This document shows positions 25,431 to 35,188 of a stretch of DNA of 64,000 nt, piece by piece. The notes beneath the pieces are model-generated. The model was not told where the DNA came from. It did not search any database and saw only the letters and a program-made list of their open reading frames with translations. Position 1 is the stretch's first letter; each line of letters starts with the position of its first letter. The stretch comes from Streptomyces sp. 71268 (GTDB lineage Bacteria; Actinomycetota; Actinomycetes; Streptomycetales; Streptomycetaceae), in assembly GCF_029392895.1 (NCBI RefSeq), contig NZ_CP114200.1:835501-899500 (forward strand). Reading direction: 5' to 3'. A program made the position numbers and the translations under genes.

Positions 25431-27473
25431 ATGACCCGCTACCGCGTGTCCATGGACATCGGAGGAACGTTCACCGATGTCGTCACCTACGACGAGGAGA
25501 CCGGCCGGTTCGCCGCGACCAAGGCGTCCACGACGCCGGACGACCTGAGCCGTGGCGTCCTGTCCGGGCTGGCGTCGGTCGTCGACTCCCCCGGCGACAT
25601 CAGCTTCATGGTGCACGGCACCACCCAGGGGCTCAACGCCTTCCTGGAGCGGCGCGGCGTGCGCGTTCTGCTGCTCGCCACCGAGGGGGCCGAGGACACG
25701 TACCACATCGCCCGCGGCCCGCGGACGCGGTTGTACGACGTGCACTACCGCAAGCCGGAGCCGCTGGTCCCGCGTCGGGACGTGGTGGCGATCGGTGGGC
25801 GCCTCGCGCAGGACGGCTCGCAGGTGCGGCCGCTGGACGAGGAGGCCGTACGGCACGCCGCGCGTCGGGCGCGGCGCGAGGGACACGGCGCGATCGCCGT
25901 CGCCTTCCTGTTCAGCTACAAGAACCCGGCGCACGAGCTGCGGGCCCGGGAGATCGTCGCCGAGGAACTGGGCGAGGACTTCACGGTCTCGCTCTCGCAC
26001 GAGGCGGCCAAGGAGTGGCGCGAGTACGAGCGCACCTCGTCCGCCGTGATCGAGAGCTACACCGGGCCCGTGGTCCGCCAGTACCTCAGCCGCCTGGAGG
26101 AGGAGCTGCGCCAAGGCGGGCTGGCCGTCCCGCTGCACGTCATGCAGTCCTCCGGCGGTGTGCTGACCGCACAGTCCGCGCGGCGGCGCCCGCTCCAGAC
26201 GCTGCTGTCGGGCCCGGTCGGCGGGGCGATGAGCTCCCACGAACTGGCCCGGGTGACCGACCGGCCCAACCTCATCGGCGTCGACATGGGCGGCACCTCC
26301 TTCGACGTGTCGCTCATCGTGGACGGGGAGCCGGACGTCGCCGCCGAGGCCCGGCTCGAGGGCCTGCCGATGCTGATGAGCGTGGTCAACATTCACACCG
26401 TCGGGGCGGGCGGCGGGTCCGTCGCGTACGCCGAGGCGGGCGGGCTGCGGGTGGGCCCGCGCTCGGCGGGCGCGAGCCCGGGGCCCGCCTGCTACGGGCG
26501 GGGCGGCACCGAACCGACCGTCACCGACGCCAACCTGGTGCTCGGCCGGGTCGACCCGGAGGGCTTCGCCGCCGGCCGGATGACGCTGGACCAGGAGGCG
26601 GCGGTCAGCGCCGTCGACCGGCTCGCCGGCGAACTGGGCCTGGGCACCACCGCCATGGCCGAGGGCATCTGCGACGTCGCCAACTCCAAGATGGCGCAGG
26701 CCATCCGCACCATCACCGTCTCCCGTGGCATCGAGCCGCGCGACTTCAGCCTGGTCGCCTTCGGCGGCGCCGGCCCCATGCACGCGGTCTTCCTCGCCCG
26801 CGAACTGGGCATCGCCGAGACGATCGTGCCCCGGTTCCCCGGCGCGTTCTCGGCCTGGGGCATGCTCCAGACGCAGATCCGCAAGGACTTCTCGGAGCCG
26901 TACTTCTTCCTCGACGAGGACCTGGCCAGCGGCGACATGGCCGCCAGGCTCGCCGCGATGGAGGAGGAGGGCCTGGCCTCGCTGGCCGGTGAGGGTGTCG
27001 TCGCGGACCAGCGCACCGTCCAGCACGCCGTGGACATCCGCTACGCGGCCCAGGAGTACACCCTCACCGTGCCGCTCACCGACGCGGCCGAGCCCCGGCG
27101 GGAGGACTTCCGGGCGGTGATGGCCGAGCGCTTCGCCGCGATGCACCACAGCCGCTACGGGCACGCCAACCCCGGGGCGCCGATCGAGTTCGTCACCCTG
27201 CGCAGCACCGCCCTCGGCGACCTGGGCCGCGCTGAGCCCGAGCCGCTGGAGAAGGCCGACGGACCTGACTTCCCGCACCGCACCCGCCCGGTCGTCTTCG
27301 GCGGCCGGGAGACCGAGTCCATCGTCGTGCACCGCGACGACCTGCGGGCGGGGCACCGCTTCGAGGGGCCGGCGGTCATCGTCGAGGCCACCGCCACCAG
27401 CGTCGTGCCGCCCGGGTACGACGTGAGCGTGGACGAGATCGGCTCACTGATCATCCGAGTGAAGGGCAAGTGA
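25431..27473 (+). CDS. hyuA: Hydantoinase/oxoprolinase subunit A
   Basis: A 680-residue protein starting MTRYRVSMDIGGTFTDVV, the phosphate-1 motif of the ATP-dependent HyuA/5-oxoprolinase/acetone-carboxylase alpha family. GVDMGGTSFDVSLI near residue 283 and TVGAGGGSVAYA follow the family pattern. AGGAGGG lies 7 bases upstream. Length fits the family. With HyuB it should carry out ATP-dependent opening of a cyclic amide such as a hydantoin or 5-oxoproline-like ring; the exact substrate cannot be read. The stop shares one base with the hyuB ATG, so they are coupled. Confidence 0.93.
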   Translation: MTRYRVSMDIGGTFTDVVTYDEETGRFAATKASTTPDDLSRGVLSGLASVVDSPGDISFMVHGTTQGLNAFLERRGVRVLLLATEGAEDTYHIARGPRTRLYDVHYRKPEPLVPRRDVVAIGGRLAQDGSQVRPLDEEAVRHAARRARREGHGAIAVAFLFSYKNPAHELRAREIVAEELGEDFTVSLSHEAAKEWREYERTSSAVIESYTGPVVRQYLSRLEEELRQGGLAVPLHVMQSSGGVLTAQSARRRPLQTLLSGPVGGAMSSHELARVTDRPNLIGVDMGGTSFDVSLIVDGEPDVAAEARLEGLPMLMSVVNIHTVGAGGGSVAYAEAGGLRVGPRSAGASPGPACYGRGGTEPTVTDANLVLGRVDPEGFAAGRMTLDQEAAVSAVDRLAGELGLGTTAMAEGICDVANSKMAQAIRTITVSRGIEPRDFSLVAFGGAGPMHAVFLARELGIAETIVPRFPGAFSAWGMLQTQIRKDFSEPYFFLDEDLASGDMAARLAAMEEEGLASLAGEGVVADQRTVQHAVDIRYAAQEYTLTVPLTDAAEPRREDFRAVMAERFAAMHHSRYGHANPGAPIEFVTLRSTALGDLGRAEPEPLEKADGPDFPHRTRPVVFGGRETESIVVHRDDLRAGHRFEGPAVIVEATATSVVPPGYDVSVDEIGSLIIRVKGK

Positions 27474-29149
27474 TGACCACCACCACGGCAGTCGACCCGG
27501 TAACCGTCGAGATCATCCGCAGCGCGCTCAACTCGGCGGCGGAGGACATGAACGCGACGCTCATCCGCTCCGCGTACACGCCCATCATCTACGAGTGCGG
27601 CGACTGCGTGGTCGCGCTCCTCGACGCCCAGCACCAGGTGCTCGGACAGTCGGCGGGGCTGCCCATCTTCCTCGGCAACCTGGAGACCTGCACGCTGGCC
27701 ACCGAGGAGCGCTTCGGGCGGGAGGTGTGGCAGCCGGGGGACGTGTGGATCCTCAACGACAGCTACCTGGGCGGCACCCACCTCAACGACGTCACCATCT
27801 TCGGGCCGGTCTTCCACGACGACCGCCTGATCGGCTTCACGGCCTCCCGGGCGCACTGGATCGACGTGGGGTCCAAGGACCCCGGCGGCTCGATGGACTC
27901 GGTCAACATCTTCCAGGAGGGGCTGCGGCTGGGCCCGCAGAAGCTGGTGTCGGGAGGCGAGTTCGTCCGCGAGATCATCGACACGATCAGCACCAACGTC
28001 CGCTTCCCGTACCCCACCACGGGCGACATGCACGCGATGATCGCCTGCATCCAGATGGGCTCGGCCAGGCTGACGGAGATCGTGGACCGATTCGGCCTGG
28101 ACACCCTGGAGGGCGCCAGCGCCGAGATCTTCCGGCAGACCGAGGTGCTGGAGCGCGAGGTGGTCGCCGCCATCCCGGACGGCGTGTACACGGCCGACGG
28201 CGTGCTGGACAACGACGGCGTCGACCTGGCGACACCGGTGCCGATCAGGCTGCGGATCACGGTCGCCGGCGACACCATCGACTTCGACGTCACCGACTCG
28301 GCCGACCAGACGACCGGGCCCGTCAACTGCGGCGTCTCGCAGGCGGTCTCGGCCCTGCGGGTCGGCTACAAGCTGCTGGTGAGCCCGGACGTGCCGGGCA
28401 ACGGCGGCTCGTTCCGCACCATGACCACCCAGGTGCGGGAGGGCTCGGTACTCGGCGCCAAGGCCCCCGCCGCCTGCCAGTGGTACTTCTCCCACCTCGG
28501 GCTGCTCATCGACATGGTCGGCCGCGCGCTGGCGCCGGCCGTGCCCGAGCGCGTCGCGGCGGCCAGCCACGGCGACTCGATGATCGTGCTGCTCGCGGGC
28601 TTCGACCCGCGCGTGGCCCGGGAGTACGTCAGCCTGGAGGCCACGCTCGGCGGTTGGGGGGCCTGGCGGGGCTCGGACGGCGAGAGCGCGCTCATCAACA
28701 ACGTCAACGGCTCGCTCAAGGACGTGCCGATCGAGGTCTTCGAGACCCGCTACCCGTTCCGCGTCACCTCCTACGGCATGCGCCCGGACAGCGGTGGCGC
28801 CGGCCGGTGGCGCGGCGGCAACGGCGTCGTCCGCGAGTACGAGGCGCTGGCCGACTGCACCGTGTCGCTGTGGTTCGAGCGCTCCCGGCAGCCCGCCTGG
28901 GGCCTGTTCGGCGGCGCCGACGCGGTCGGCCCCGACGTCGTCATCAACCCGGGCCGCCCCGACGAGCGCCGGCTGCTCAAGGCCAACGGCCTGAAGCTGG
29001 CCCAGGGCGACGTCGTACGGTGCGCCACCGGCGGCGGAGGCGGCTTCGGCGACCCGGCCGAGCGGGACGCGGAGGCGGTACGCGCCGACGTCGCCGACCG
29101 GTACGTCAGCCCGGAGGCGGCGCTGCGCCAGTACGGCGTCGGCGACTGA
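27473..29149 (+). CDS. hyuB: Hydantoinase/oxoprolinase subunit B
   Basis: A 558-residue protein. VDPVTVEIIRSALNSAAEDM, then GDVWILNDSYLGGTHLND and GRWRGGNGVVREYE, are hydantoinase-B family blocks. ATG 27473 overlaps the hyuA stop. It pairs with HyuA as the catalytic partner. Family length and motifs look complete. It ends facing the PucR operon across a strong terminator, suggesting the two operons form one pathway locus. Confidence 0.93.
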   Translation: MTTTTAVDPVTVEIIRSALNSAAEDMNATLIRSAYTPIIYECGDCVVALLDAQHQVLGQSAGLPIFLGNLETCTLATEERFGREVWQPGDVWILNDSYLGGTHLNDVTIFGPVFHDDRLIGFTASRAHWIDVGSKDPGGSMDSVNIFQEGLRLGPQKLVSGGEFVREIIDTISTNVRFPYPTTGDMHAMIACIQMGSARLTEIVDRFGLDTLEGASAEIFRQTEVLEREVVAAIPDGVYTADGVLDNDGVDLATPVPIRLRITVAGDTIDFDVTDSADQTTGPVNCGVSQAVSALRVGYKLLVSPDVPGNGGSFRTMTTQVREGSVLGAKAPAACQWYFSHLGLLIDMVGRALAPAVPERVAAASHGDSMIVLLAGFDPRVAREYVSLEATLGGWGAWRGSDGESALINNVNGSLKDVPIEVFETRYPFRVTSYGMRPDSGGAGRWRGGNGVVREYEALADCTVSLWFERSRQPAWGLFGGADAVGPDVVINPGRPDERRLLKANGLKLAQGDVVRCATGGGGGFGDPAERDAEAVRADVADRYVSPEAALRQYGVGD

Positions 29150-29166
29150 CACCGCGTCGAGCCCGC

Positions 29167-29216
29167 GCGGGGCGGACGCCCGGGGCGGCGGGACCGCCGT
29201 CGGGCGCCCGCCCCGC
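29167..29216. terminator. Bidirectional terminator between hyuB and pucR-type gene
   Basis: A 16-bp stem with one mismatch: GCGGGGCGGACGCCCG (29167-29182) against CGGGCGCCCGCCCCGC (29201-29216). The loop has its own small GGCGG/CCGCC hairpin. It lies between convergent genes. Confidence 0.8.
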
Positions 29217-29259
29217 GTCGCCCTGCCCCGCCTCGGCGTCGCGCCAACCGTTCGGCCGG

Positions 29260-30861
29260 CTACGTGCTCCGGCCCGGCCCGGTGTCGGGCGGTGGCGCGT
29301 CCGGCTGTCGGGCCTCGCCCGGCCTGCCGGCCGCCAGCGCGTGGCACAGCACGTGCACGGCGAGCCGGCTGGCCGGGTCGTCGTACGCCAGGCCGACCTC
29401 CTGGGCCCGCTTCAACCGGGCCAGCACCGTGTTGCGGTGCACCCCGAGCCGCGTCGCGGCCCGGTTGAGCGAGCCGCCGTGGTCAAGCACGGCCAGCACG
29501 GTCCGTACGATCTGCTCCCGGTCGCGGACGTCGGCCAGGGCCGGGAACACCAGGTCGGCGACGGACACCAGGTGGTCCACCGGCAACGCGGCCAGCGCGG
29601 CGGCCACCCCCGACGCGCCGAACTCCCGTACCCCGCCCGGCCCGTCGGCCGCCGCGGCGCCCGCGGCCAACCGGGCCTCGCGCAGCGAGCGCAGCAGCCC
29701 GGCGGCCCCCGGCAGCGGTGAGCCGACGCCGACCACGGCGCCGTGCTCGCGGGCGACGTCGCCGACGAGGGCGCGCAGCCGCTTGGGCGGGCCGCCGCCC
29801 GGCGTGTCACGCGGCTGGTTCCACCAGCTCAGCCAGCCGCCCTGGTCGGCGACGAGCGGCAGGTCCGGCAGGCGATCGGCCCACGCCGCCCGCACCATCG
29901 TGGTCCGCTCCGGTGCCGGCGGGTCCTGGGCACCGGAGGGGTCGGCGATCCACAACGCCGTGTTGACCCCTTCGACGCGCCACCCCAGTTCGCTGGTCCA
30001 CACCGGCGGCTCCCGGTCGGGCGGAGGCCGCGTACCGGCGGCCGGTGGCGCCCCGTCCGCCGCCCGTCCGTGCTCGACGCTCTCCCGCAGCAGCCCGAAG
30101 GCCGCCTGCTCCCGGGCGGTGCGCCGGGCCGTCTCGATGCGCCGGCGGGCCGAGGCCGCCAGCAGCGGGGCCCGTGCCAGCCGCAGCAGCGTGGGCACGT
30201 ACTCGGCGTAGCCGTCCGACGGCTCGGGCACGGCGGCCACCAACTCGGCCCAGCGCCGCCCGGCCGGCCCGGGAACGTCCACCCGTACGTCGGTCAGGCC
30301 ACGGCCGGGCCGCAGGGCGGCGGCGCGGCCGGCGACGAGGCCGCCGTCCACGAGCAGGGCCACCGGAACGCCCGCCAACTCCGCGTTCAGCACGCCCAGC
30401 ACGCCGCGCACCGTGGACTCGCGCGCCAGCAGTTCGGCGCAGGCGGCCACCCGGCGGGCGCGTTCCGCCTCGGGCCGCGCCACCTCGGCGGCCAGGGCGA
30501 GCGCCACCTCCACCGGGTCCCGGTCGACGGCGAGCACGGTGATGCCCAGCCGCCGCGCCAACAGCGCGGCGGAGCGGCTCAGCGCGACCCGCGGGGTGAC
30601 CACCGCCGCGGCGTGGCGCTCCCAGGCCATGTGCAGGGCGCTGGCCAGCGACCAGCCGCCGCTCGCCGCCTCGCCGTGCAGCACCACCACGGTGTTCGGC
30701 GCCAGCTCGCGCAGCCTCGGCAGCTCCCCGGCCAGCACCAGGTGTTCCACCGGGCCGCCGCCGTCGGCCAGGAACACCTCCTCGGCGTCGCGCAGCGCCC
30801 CGACGGTCAGCATCTCGGCCACCGTGAGCCTGGCCGGCGGGCCGGTCGGGTGCGCCCTCAC
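29260..30861 (-). CDS. PucR-family transcriptional regulator
   Basis: A 533-residue protein. The N-terminal purine-catabolism PucR domain has LTVAEMLTVGAL and VVVLHGEAASGGWSLASALH. The C-terminal helix-turn-helix (HTH_30) reads VLDHGGSLNRAATRLGVHRN then TVLARLKRAQEVGL. GTG 30861 overlaps the DUF917 stop by 4 bases. PucR proteins control nitrogen/purine and hydantoin catabolism. Position in the hydantoinase locus makes control of both operons likely. Confidence 0.92.
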   Translation of the reverse strand: MRAHPTGPPARLTVAEMLTVGALRDAEEVFLADGGGPVEHLVLAGELPRLRELAPNTVVVLHGEAASGGWSLASALHMAWERHAAAVVTPRVALSRSAALLARRLGITVLAVDRDPVEVALALAAEVARPEAERARRVAACAELLARESTVRGVLGVLNAELAGVPVALLVDGGLVAGRAAALRPGRGLTDVRVDVPGPAGRRWAELVAAVPEPSDGYAEYVPTLLRLARAPLLAASARRRIETARRTAREQAAFGLLRESVEHGRAADGAPPAAGTRPPPDREPPVWTSELGWRVEGVNTALWIADPSGAQDPPAPERTTMVRAAWADRLPDLPLVADQGGWLSWWNQPRDTPGGGPPKRLRALVGDVAREHGAVVGVGSPLPGAAGLLRSLREARLAAGAAAADGPGGVREFGASGVAAALAALPVDHLVSVADLVFPALADVRDREQIVRTVLAVLDHGGSLNRAATRLGVHRNTVLARLKRAQEVGLAYDDPASRLAVHVLCHALAAGRPGEARQPDAPPPDTGPGRST

Positions 30862-31964
30862 CGGGCCACCCGGGGGTGCTCGACCGGCAGGCCGAAGGCG
30901 CGCGGGCCCGCCAGCGCGAGCCCCGCCGGGGAGTACCAGACCGGCGCGGCCGGCATCACCAACACCTCCACCACCTCACCACCGCCCAGGCTGTCCAGGC
31001 CGACGACGCCGCCCCGTACGGCATCCAGCAAGCAGATCACGTCCGGTACGGCCGCCGTCAGCGCTCCGTCGGCGAGGACCAGCAGGATGTCGTTCTGCAA
31101 CTCCAGTTGGAGCAACCTCCCCGCGCCGCCGGACTCGGCCACCAGCACCGTCGAGGCGTGTGCGGGCTGGGCCCATTCCATCGGCCGGGTGAGCTGCTCG
31201 ACCTCGACCACCCGGCCCCGCCCCACGCTGCGGCAGCCGGTGACGGCCGACAACCGGCTGACCGTCCGGTCCACCGGGCCCCCCGCGCGCAGGACACGCC
31301 CCGCGGCCAGCAGCCGGGACACCGTGCCGTGCAGGCCGGCGCCGCGCAGTTCGGCGGCGTCGCACGGGTAGCTGGCGGTCGCCGCCCAGCCGCCCATCAG
31401 GTGGACCTGGGCCCGCAGCATCGTCTCCACCCGGTCGGCGGACGCGGCCTCCACGGTCAGGCTCTCGCCGGCCGGCCCCGCCGCGCACACCGGGCCGACC
31501 GGAAGGCCCGCCAGGTGCAGCGAGGTGTACTGCACCAGCGGGAAGACCCGCCCCATGCCGTCGCTGTCGATCAGCGGCAGCCCGCGCAGACAGGCCGCCA
31601 CCAGCGGCGTCAGGGCGTTGAGGGCTGCGGCGGCGAGCGGGAAGACGGCCTCCACCCGCTGGCCGAGCCGCCGCTCAAGCCCGCTGAGAGCCGTGGTGAA
31701 CTCGTCCCCGACGGGCGGCAGTTCGGCCAGCGCCGTGCCCGAACCGACCAGGCCGAGCGCGGCGCACCGGGTGTCGGGCGGCAGGGCCTCGGCACGCACC
31801 AGCGGGACGGGGCCGTGTTCGGCCAGCAGCGCGGTCACCCACTCCCGCAGGCCCTCGGCGCCGTCGTCGCCGAAGGCGGGGGCGTAGAACTGCGCGCCCG
31901 CCCACAGCGTGGACACGTCTTCGGCGCCGATGGCCCGCACCGGCTCCACGCCGCGCGCCGTCAC
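30858..31964 (-). CDS. DUF917 protein (S-methyl thiohydantoin desulfurase-like domain)
   Basis: A 368-residue protein with GTG start overlapping the upstream gene by 4 bases (GTGA). Motifs include LPLIDSDGMGRVFPLVQYTS and HLMGGWAATASYPCDA, typical of DUF917 (PF06032), whose members are found next to hydantoinase-like genes. DUF917 proteins are linked to (thio)hydantoin breakdown. The N-terminal ARAIGAEDVSTLWAGAQFY-like start (DVSTLWAGAQFY) differs a little from the usual DIEDIAIGAAVLG-type opening, but the core is clear. Confidence 0.85.
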   Translation of the reverse strand: MTARGVEPVRAIGAEDVSTLWAGAQFYAPAFGDDGAEGLREWVTALLAEHGPVPLVRAEALPPDTRCAALGLVGSGTALAELPPVGDEFTTALSGLERRLGQRVEAVFPLAAAALNALTPLVAACLRGLPLIDSDGMGRVFPLVQYTSLHLAGLPVGPVCAAGPAGESLTVEAASADRVETMLRAQVHLMGGWAATASYPCDAAELRGAGLHGTVSRLLAAGRVLRAGGPVDRTVSRLSAVTGCRSVGRGRVVEVEQLTRPMEWAQPAHASTVLVAESGGAGRLLQLELQNDILLVLADGALTAAVPDVICLLDAVRGGVVGLDSLGGGEVVEVLVMPAAPVWYSPAGLALAGPRAFGLPVEHPRVAR

Positions 31965-33682
31965 TCGGACCTCCGAGGACGCCGGCCGGCGGGCGCGCCC
32001 CCGGCGGCCCGCGCACCGCGACCCTCGCCCGCCTCGCGCCCCTCCCCCACATCGCGGGCCGCTGGCGCCTCACCGGCCGGACGCGAGGCCACCACCGCGT
32101 CGGCACCGTCGCTGGACTCGCCCCCGGCCGGCCCGCCGGCAACCCGCTCGCCGTCGGCGCCGGCCCCCGCTGGTTCACCGTCCCTGGCGGCGGCTTCGCC
32201 AGCGGTCCACGGCTCGGCCTCGCCGACGGCCCGCAGGTGGACCCGTATCGTGCCGGCCGGGCTGAACGGCAGCGCGACCACGGTGGTTTCCACCAGCCGC
32301 GCGCTTCCCGGCGCCGCGCCCTGCGCGGTGACCATCGCGATGGTGCGCTGCTCCGCGTCCCGCCGCACCGCCGCCAACTCGCGGGCATCCTTGACCTGTA
32401 CGACCTCGTCGACCCAGGCCATGGGTGGACACAGCGCGGTTCCGATCAGCGCCAGGTCGGCCGGTGGCGACAACGACACCCGGTCGTCGCGGCACGCCAC
32501 CCGGTGGCCGCCGCTCGTTCCGCCACCGGCGTCGCAGACCGGCCCGGGCGCGGCGACGGGGCCGGCGGCCGGGGCGGGGTGCGCGGGATGCCCGTCCCCG
32601 GCGGCGACCACCACCGTCGGCGGCTCGCCGCCGTCACCGGCACCGGCCTCAGCACCATCACCGTTACCGGCATCGGCATCCGCGCTGTCGGCAGCGCCGC
32701 CGCCGATCCCGTCCAGGGCCGTGCCCTTCGCGGAGAGGATCGCCATCGGCACCGAGAGGCGCACGCCCCAGCCCGGAACCCGTCCCGGCCGCACCAGCGG
32801 TACCCCGTTGCGGACCTCGCCGAGCAGCGCGCCCTCCGACCCCGGCAGCAGCACCCGGCACCGCTCAAGCCCCGCCAGGCGCGCCGCGCCCAACAGCGCC
32901 GCGGCCTCGGCCGCGCCCACGGCCACGACCGGCAGCGTCCGCGCCCTGGCCAGCGGGGTACGGCCGCCGTCCCCGCGCGCGACGCCGTGCTGGGCCCGTG
33001 GCACGACCCGGCCGGCGGCGGCCTCGCAGGCGCCGAGCACCTCCTCGGCGACGTCGGCGAGCGCCGCGTTCAGCACGGCCGACGCCTCCCGGCCCGCCAG
33101 GTCCTGGCCGCCGAACTCGTGGGAGAGCGAGATCCGCAGGCCCGGGGCGGCCGCCAACAGCCGTTCACCCACCGCCCGTTCGTGGGCCGGCGCGGCCAGC
33201 GATCCGCAGGCGGCGACGGCGACGGCGCGCACACCGCTCGCGGCCAGCTCGTCCGCGAGCTCCCCGACCCGCGCGTCGTCCAGCGCGGCCAGCTCGCGCC
33301 CCAGCAGGTCGTGACCGCCCGGCAGGGTGACCGAACGCGCCACCAGCCCGGCGATCGGCGCAGACGGGTGCCGGGCCAGGGCGGGGTGCCGGGCCGGCCG
33401 GGGCGCGATCCGCACCGCGACCACCGGAACGGTACGCGCGGCGCCCTCACCCGCCCCCTGCTCCGGCCCGTCGGCCGGCTCCCGCACCGCCGCCAGCAGG
33501 GCGGGCCCGACGTCGAAGGTGACATGCCGTACGGCCGCGGCGTGCGCGCCGCACACCTCGGCCAACACCCGGGTCAGGACCGTCCGCCCGCGCCCGGGAG
33601 CCCGCGCGGCGGCGAGCACCCGGGAGCCGCTCAGCAGCACGGCGGAACACCCGTCGGGCCCCCACCTGACTCCCACTCGCAT
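31961..33682 (-). CDS. Hydantoinase/oxoprolinase-like protein with degenerate N-terminal ATP motif
   Basis: A 573-residue protein starting MRVGVRWGPDGCSAVLLSG. In the family this should be a D-x-G-G-T motif (as in MDIGGTFTDVV of hyuA), but here it is R-W-G-P-D. Later blocks such as ISLSHEFGGQDLAGREASAV keep the family pattern. A Gly/Ala/Asp/Pro-rich linker of about 60 residues (around 300-370, ADADAGNGDGAEAGAGDGGE) interrupts the second half. It lies first in a three-gene operon with DUF917 and PucR, each overlapping by 4 bases. It may have lost ATP use and act as a sensor or partner. ATG 33682 is preferred because the protein family begins there. Confidence 0.75.
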   Translation of the reverse strand: MRVGVRWGPDGCSAVLLSGSRVLAAARAPGRGRTVLTRVLAEVCGAHAAAVRHVTFDVGPALLAAVREPADGPEQGAGEGAARTVPVVAVRIAPRPARHPALARHPSAPIAGLVARSVTLPGGHDLLGRELAALDDARVGELADELAASGVRAVAVAACGSLAAPAHERAVGERLLAAAPGLRISLSHEFGGQDLAGREASAVLNAALADVAEEVLGACEAAAGRVVPRAQHGVARGDGGRTPLARARTLPVVAVGAAEAAALLGAARLAGLERCRVLLPGSEGALLGEVRNGVPLVRPGRVPGWGVRLSVPMAILSAKGTALDGIGGGAADSADADAGNGDGAEAGAGDGGEPPTVVVAAGDGHPAHPAPAAGPVAAPGPVCDAGGGTSGGHRVACRDDRVSLSPPADLALIGTALCPPMAWVDEVVQVKDARELAAVRRDAEQRTIAMVTAQGAAPGSARLVETTVVALPFSPAGTIRVHLRAVGEAEPWTAGEAAARDGEPAGAGADGERVAGGPAGGESSDGADAVVASRPAGEAPAARDVGEGREAGEGRGARAAGGAPAGRRPRRSE

Positions 33683-33818
33683 GCCGCCGCGCGCCGCCTC
33701 TCCCTGCCCGTTTCCGTTGCCTCCCCGTCCCGCCCGGTGCGGGCGATCGTACCTTTCGATACGGGGCTGACCTGGTACGCCGCGATGGCGGTCGCCCGCG
33801 ACCGGGCCCGCGTGAGCC

Positions 33819-33837
33819 GGGTGGGCCCGGCCCACCC
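33819..33837 (-). terminator. Terminator after the SUKH gene
   Basis: An 8-bp stem GGGTGGGC / GCCCACCC with 3-base loop lies 5 bases past the SMI1/KNR4 stop codon. There is no U-tract. Confidence 0.6.
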
Positions 33838-33842
33838 CCGCG

Positions 33843-34484
33843 TCAGTGGACGGGCCGCCAGTGCTCCAGCGCGTCGTCCAGCAGCGGCGCCTTCGGGTCG
33901 TCCCAGACGAGGCATCCCCACACTAGGCCGGGCACGTCCGGGCCCATGGCGTCGGCCGGCCCCTCGGTGAGCGTGCGGTGCACGGCGTCGAGGTAGCCGG
34001 CGATCGACGGGTAGTCGGGCTGGTCGAAGGCCAGGTCGTCGGGGAGCGACCAGGAGCCGACGCCGGCCCCGCCCACGTAGTGCCCGGACTCGGGGCCCGC
34101 CTCGTCGCGGGTCAGCCACGGCACCACCGGGGCGCCCCACACGTCGCGACGGCCGACCTCGGGCAGCCGTGGCCCGAGCGCCTCCGCCGGACCGAGCAGA
34201 ACCCCACCCGGCAGGAACGCCCCCGAGCCGACCTCGCCTTCCTCCTCGTTGGCCTCGATGTACTGGTGCTCCACACCACCACACAGCCGCCACAACGCGG
34301 CCAGCTCCGTGGGAAGCCCGAAGTTCGCGTGCCGCCTCAGTCGGGCGTCGGCGGCCTCGATGGCCCGCTCCGGGGCGGGCGGGAGCAGCGACGCGTACGA
34401 GAGCGGGGCGTGCTCCTTCAGCCAGGCGGTCAGACGGCCCCAGGCCGCCGCAGTGTTCTGGTGGTTGCTCATCCCGTCAGTCAT
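33843..34484 (-). CDS. SMI1/KNR4 (SUKH) family protein
   Basis: A 213-residue protein starting MTDGMSNHQN at ATG 34484 after GGGGAGGA. The core (AIEAADARLRRHANFGLPTE, LAALWRLCGGVEHQY, then VPWLTRDEAGPESGHYVG and WSLPDDLAFDQPDYPSIAGYL) fits the SUKH fold. Many SUKH proteins are immunity proteins against polymorphic toxins, others are of unknown function. No toxin gene is adjacent, so an immunity role is not supported here. Confidence 0.8.
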   Translation of the reverse strand: MTDGMSNHQNTAAAWGRLTAWLKEHAPLSYASLLPPAPERAIEAADARLRRHANFGLPTELAALWRLCGGVEHQYIEANEEEGEVGSGAFLPGGVLLGPAEALGPRLPEVGRRDVWGAPVVPWLTRDEAGPESGHYVGGAGVGSWSLPDDLAFDQPDYPSIAGYLDAVHRTLTEGPADAMGPDVPGLVWGCLVWDDPKAPLLDDALEHWRPVH

Positions 34485-34539
34485 CCCGGCATCCTCCCCC
34501 ACGCCCGCTCGACGAGGGCGGGTCAGCCCGGGCGCCCCG

Positions 34540-35004
34540 TCACCGGCCTGGAGCCAGCCGGGGGTCGAGCAGGTCGATGACCTCATCCACGGCACCGAGC
34601 TTCCGGGACTGGTCGGTGGTGATGGTGTGTCCGCGATGCGTGAGCCGGTACACGTACCGGTCGCCGCCGATGTCGCTGACGCTGCGCCGCGGCAGGTCGG
34701 CGCACTCCACCTCGCGCAGCAGGGCCCGCAGTCGGCTCAGTTCCTGGCCGGTGAGCCGGTCCTGGCCGCCGCTGGCGCCCTGGTGCTCGGTACGCAGGGT
34801 GCCGTCGTCGTACACGGTGACCTGGTCCCAGCGGCCCGCGTAACCGCCCTCCCGGTGCAGGGAGACCAGGCCACCGAAGGCGGCGGGCTCGTCCGCCAGG
34901 GCGCCGCAACCGCTGGCCGAGACCGTGAGCAGCGCGGTGGCGATCAGAACGAAGAGCCAACGGAAGGGCGCGCTTCCGGTCACGCGGGCGATGGGTCGTC
35001 TCAC
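34540..35004 (-). CDS. Small predicted lipoprotein
   Basis: A 154-residue protein. The N-terminal hydrophobic helix (WLFVLIATALLTVSASGC) ends in a lipobox-like S-A-S-G-C, so it is probably lipid-anchored outside the membrane. The mature domain (GGYAGRWDQVTVYDDGTL, GGDRYVYRLTHRGHTITT) has a beta-rich pattern seen in actinobacterial secreted proteins of unknown function. It is upstream of and collinear with the SUKH gene, 55 bases apart. Confidence 0.75.
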   Translation of the reverse strand: MRRPIARVTGSAPFRWLFVLIATALLTVSASGCGALADEPAAFGGLVSLHREGGYAGRWDQVTVYDDGTLRTEHQGASGGQDRLTGQELSRLRALLREVECADLPRRSVSDIGGDRYVYRLTHRGHTITTDQSRKLGAVDEVIDLLDPRLAPGR

Positions 35005-35188
35005 GACAGCTCCTCAACCATGTGGTCCAGCGCGTCCGACACCGCGTCACCGCCCGGGTGGGGGCGCCCTTCGGGCCGTGTCCGCTGCGGGGTGGTGCGT
35101 CGTCCGCATCGTACGGTCCTGCCGCGGCGCGGGCTAAGCGGCGCGGCGGCACGGTTGGCGTGCAGGCGTGCCGATCGCCGCACTGCCG

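Noticed and set aside
33843..34484. SUKH protein as immunity partner of a toxin
   Set aside because: No polymorphic toxin or other immunity gene nearby.
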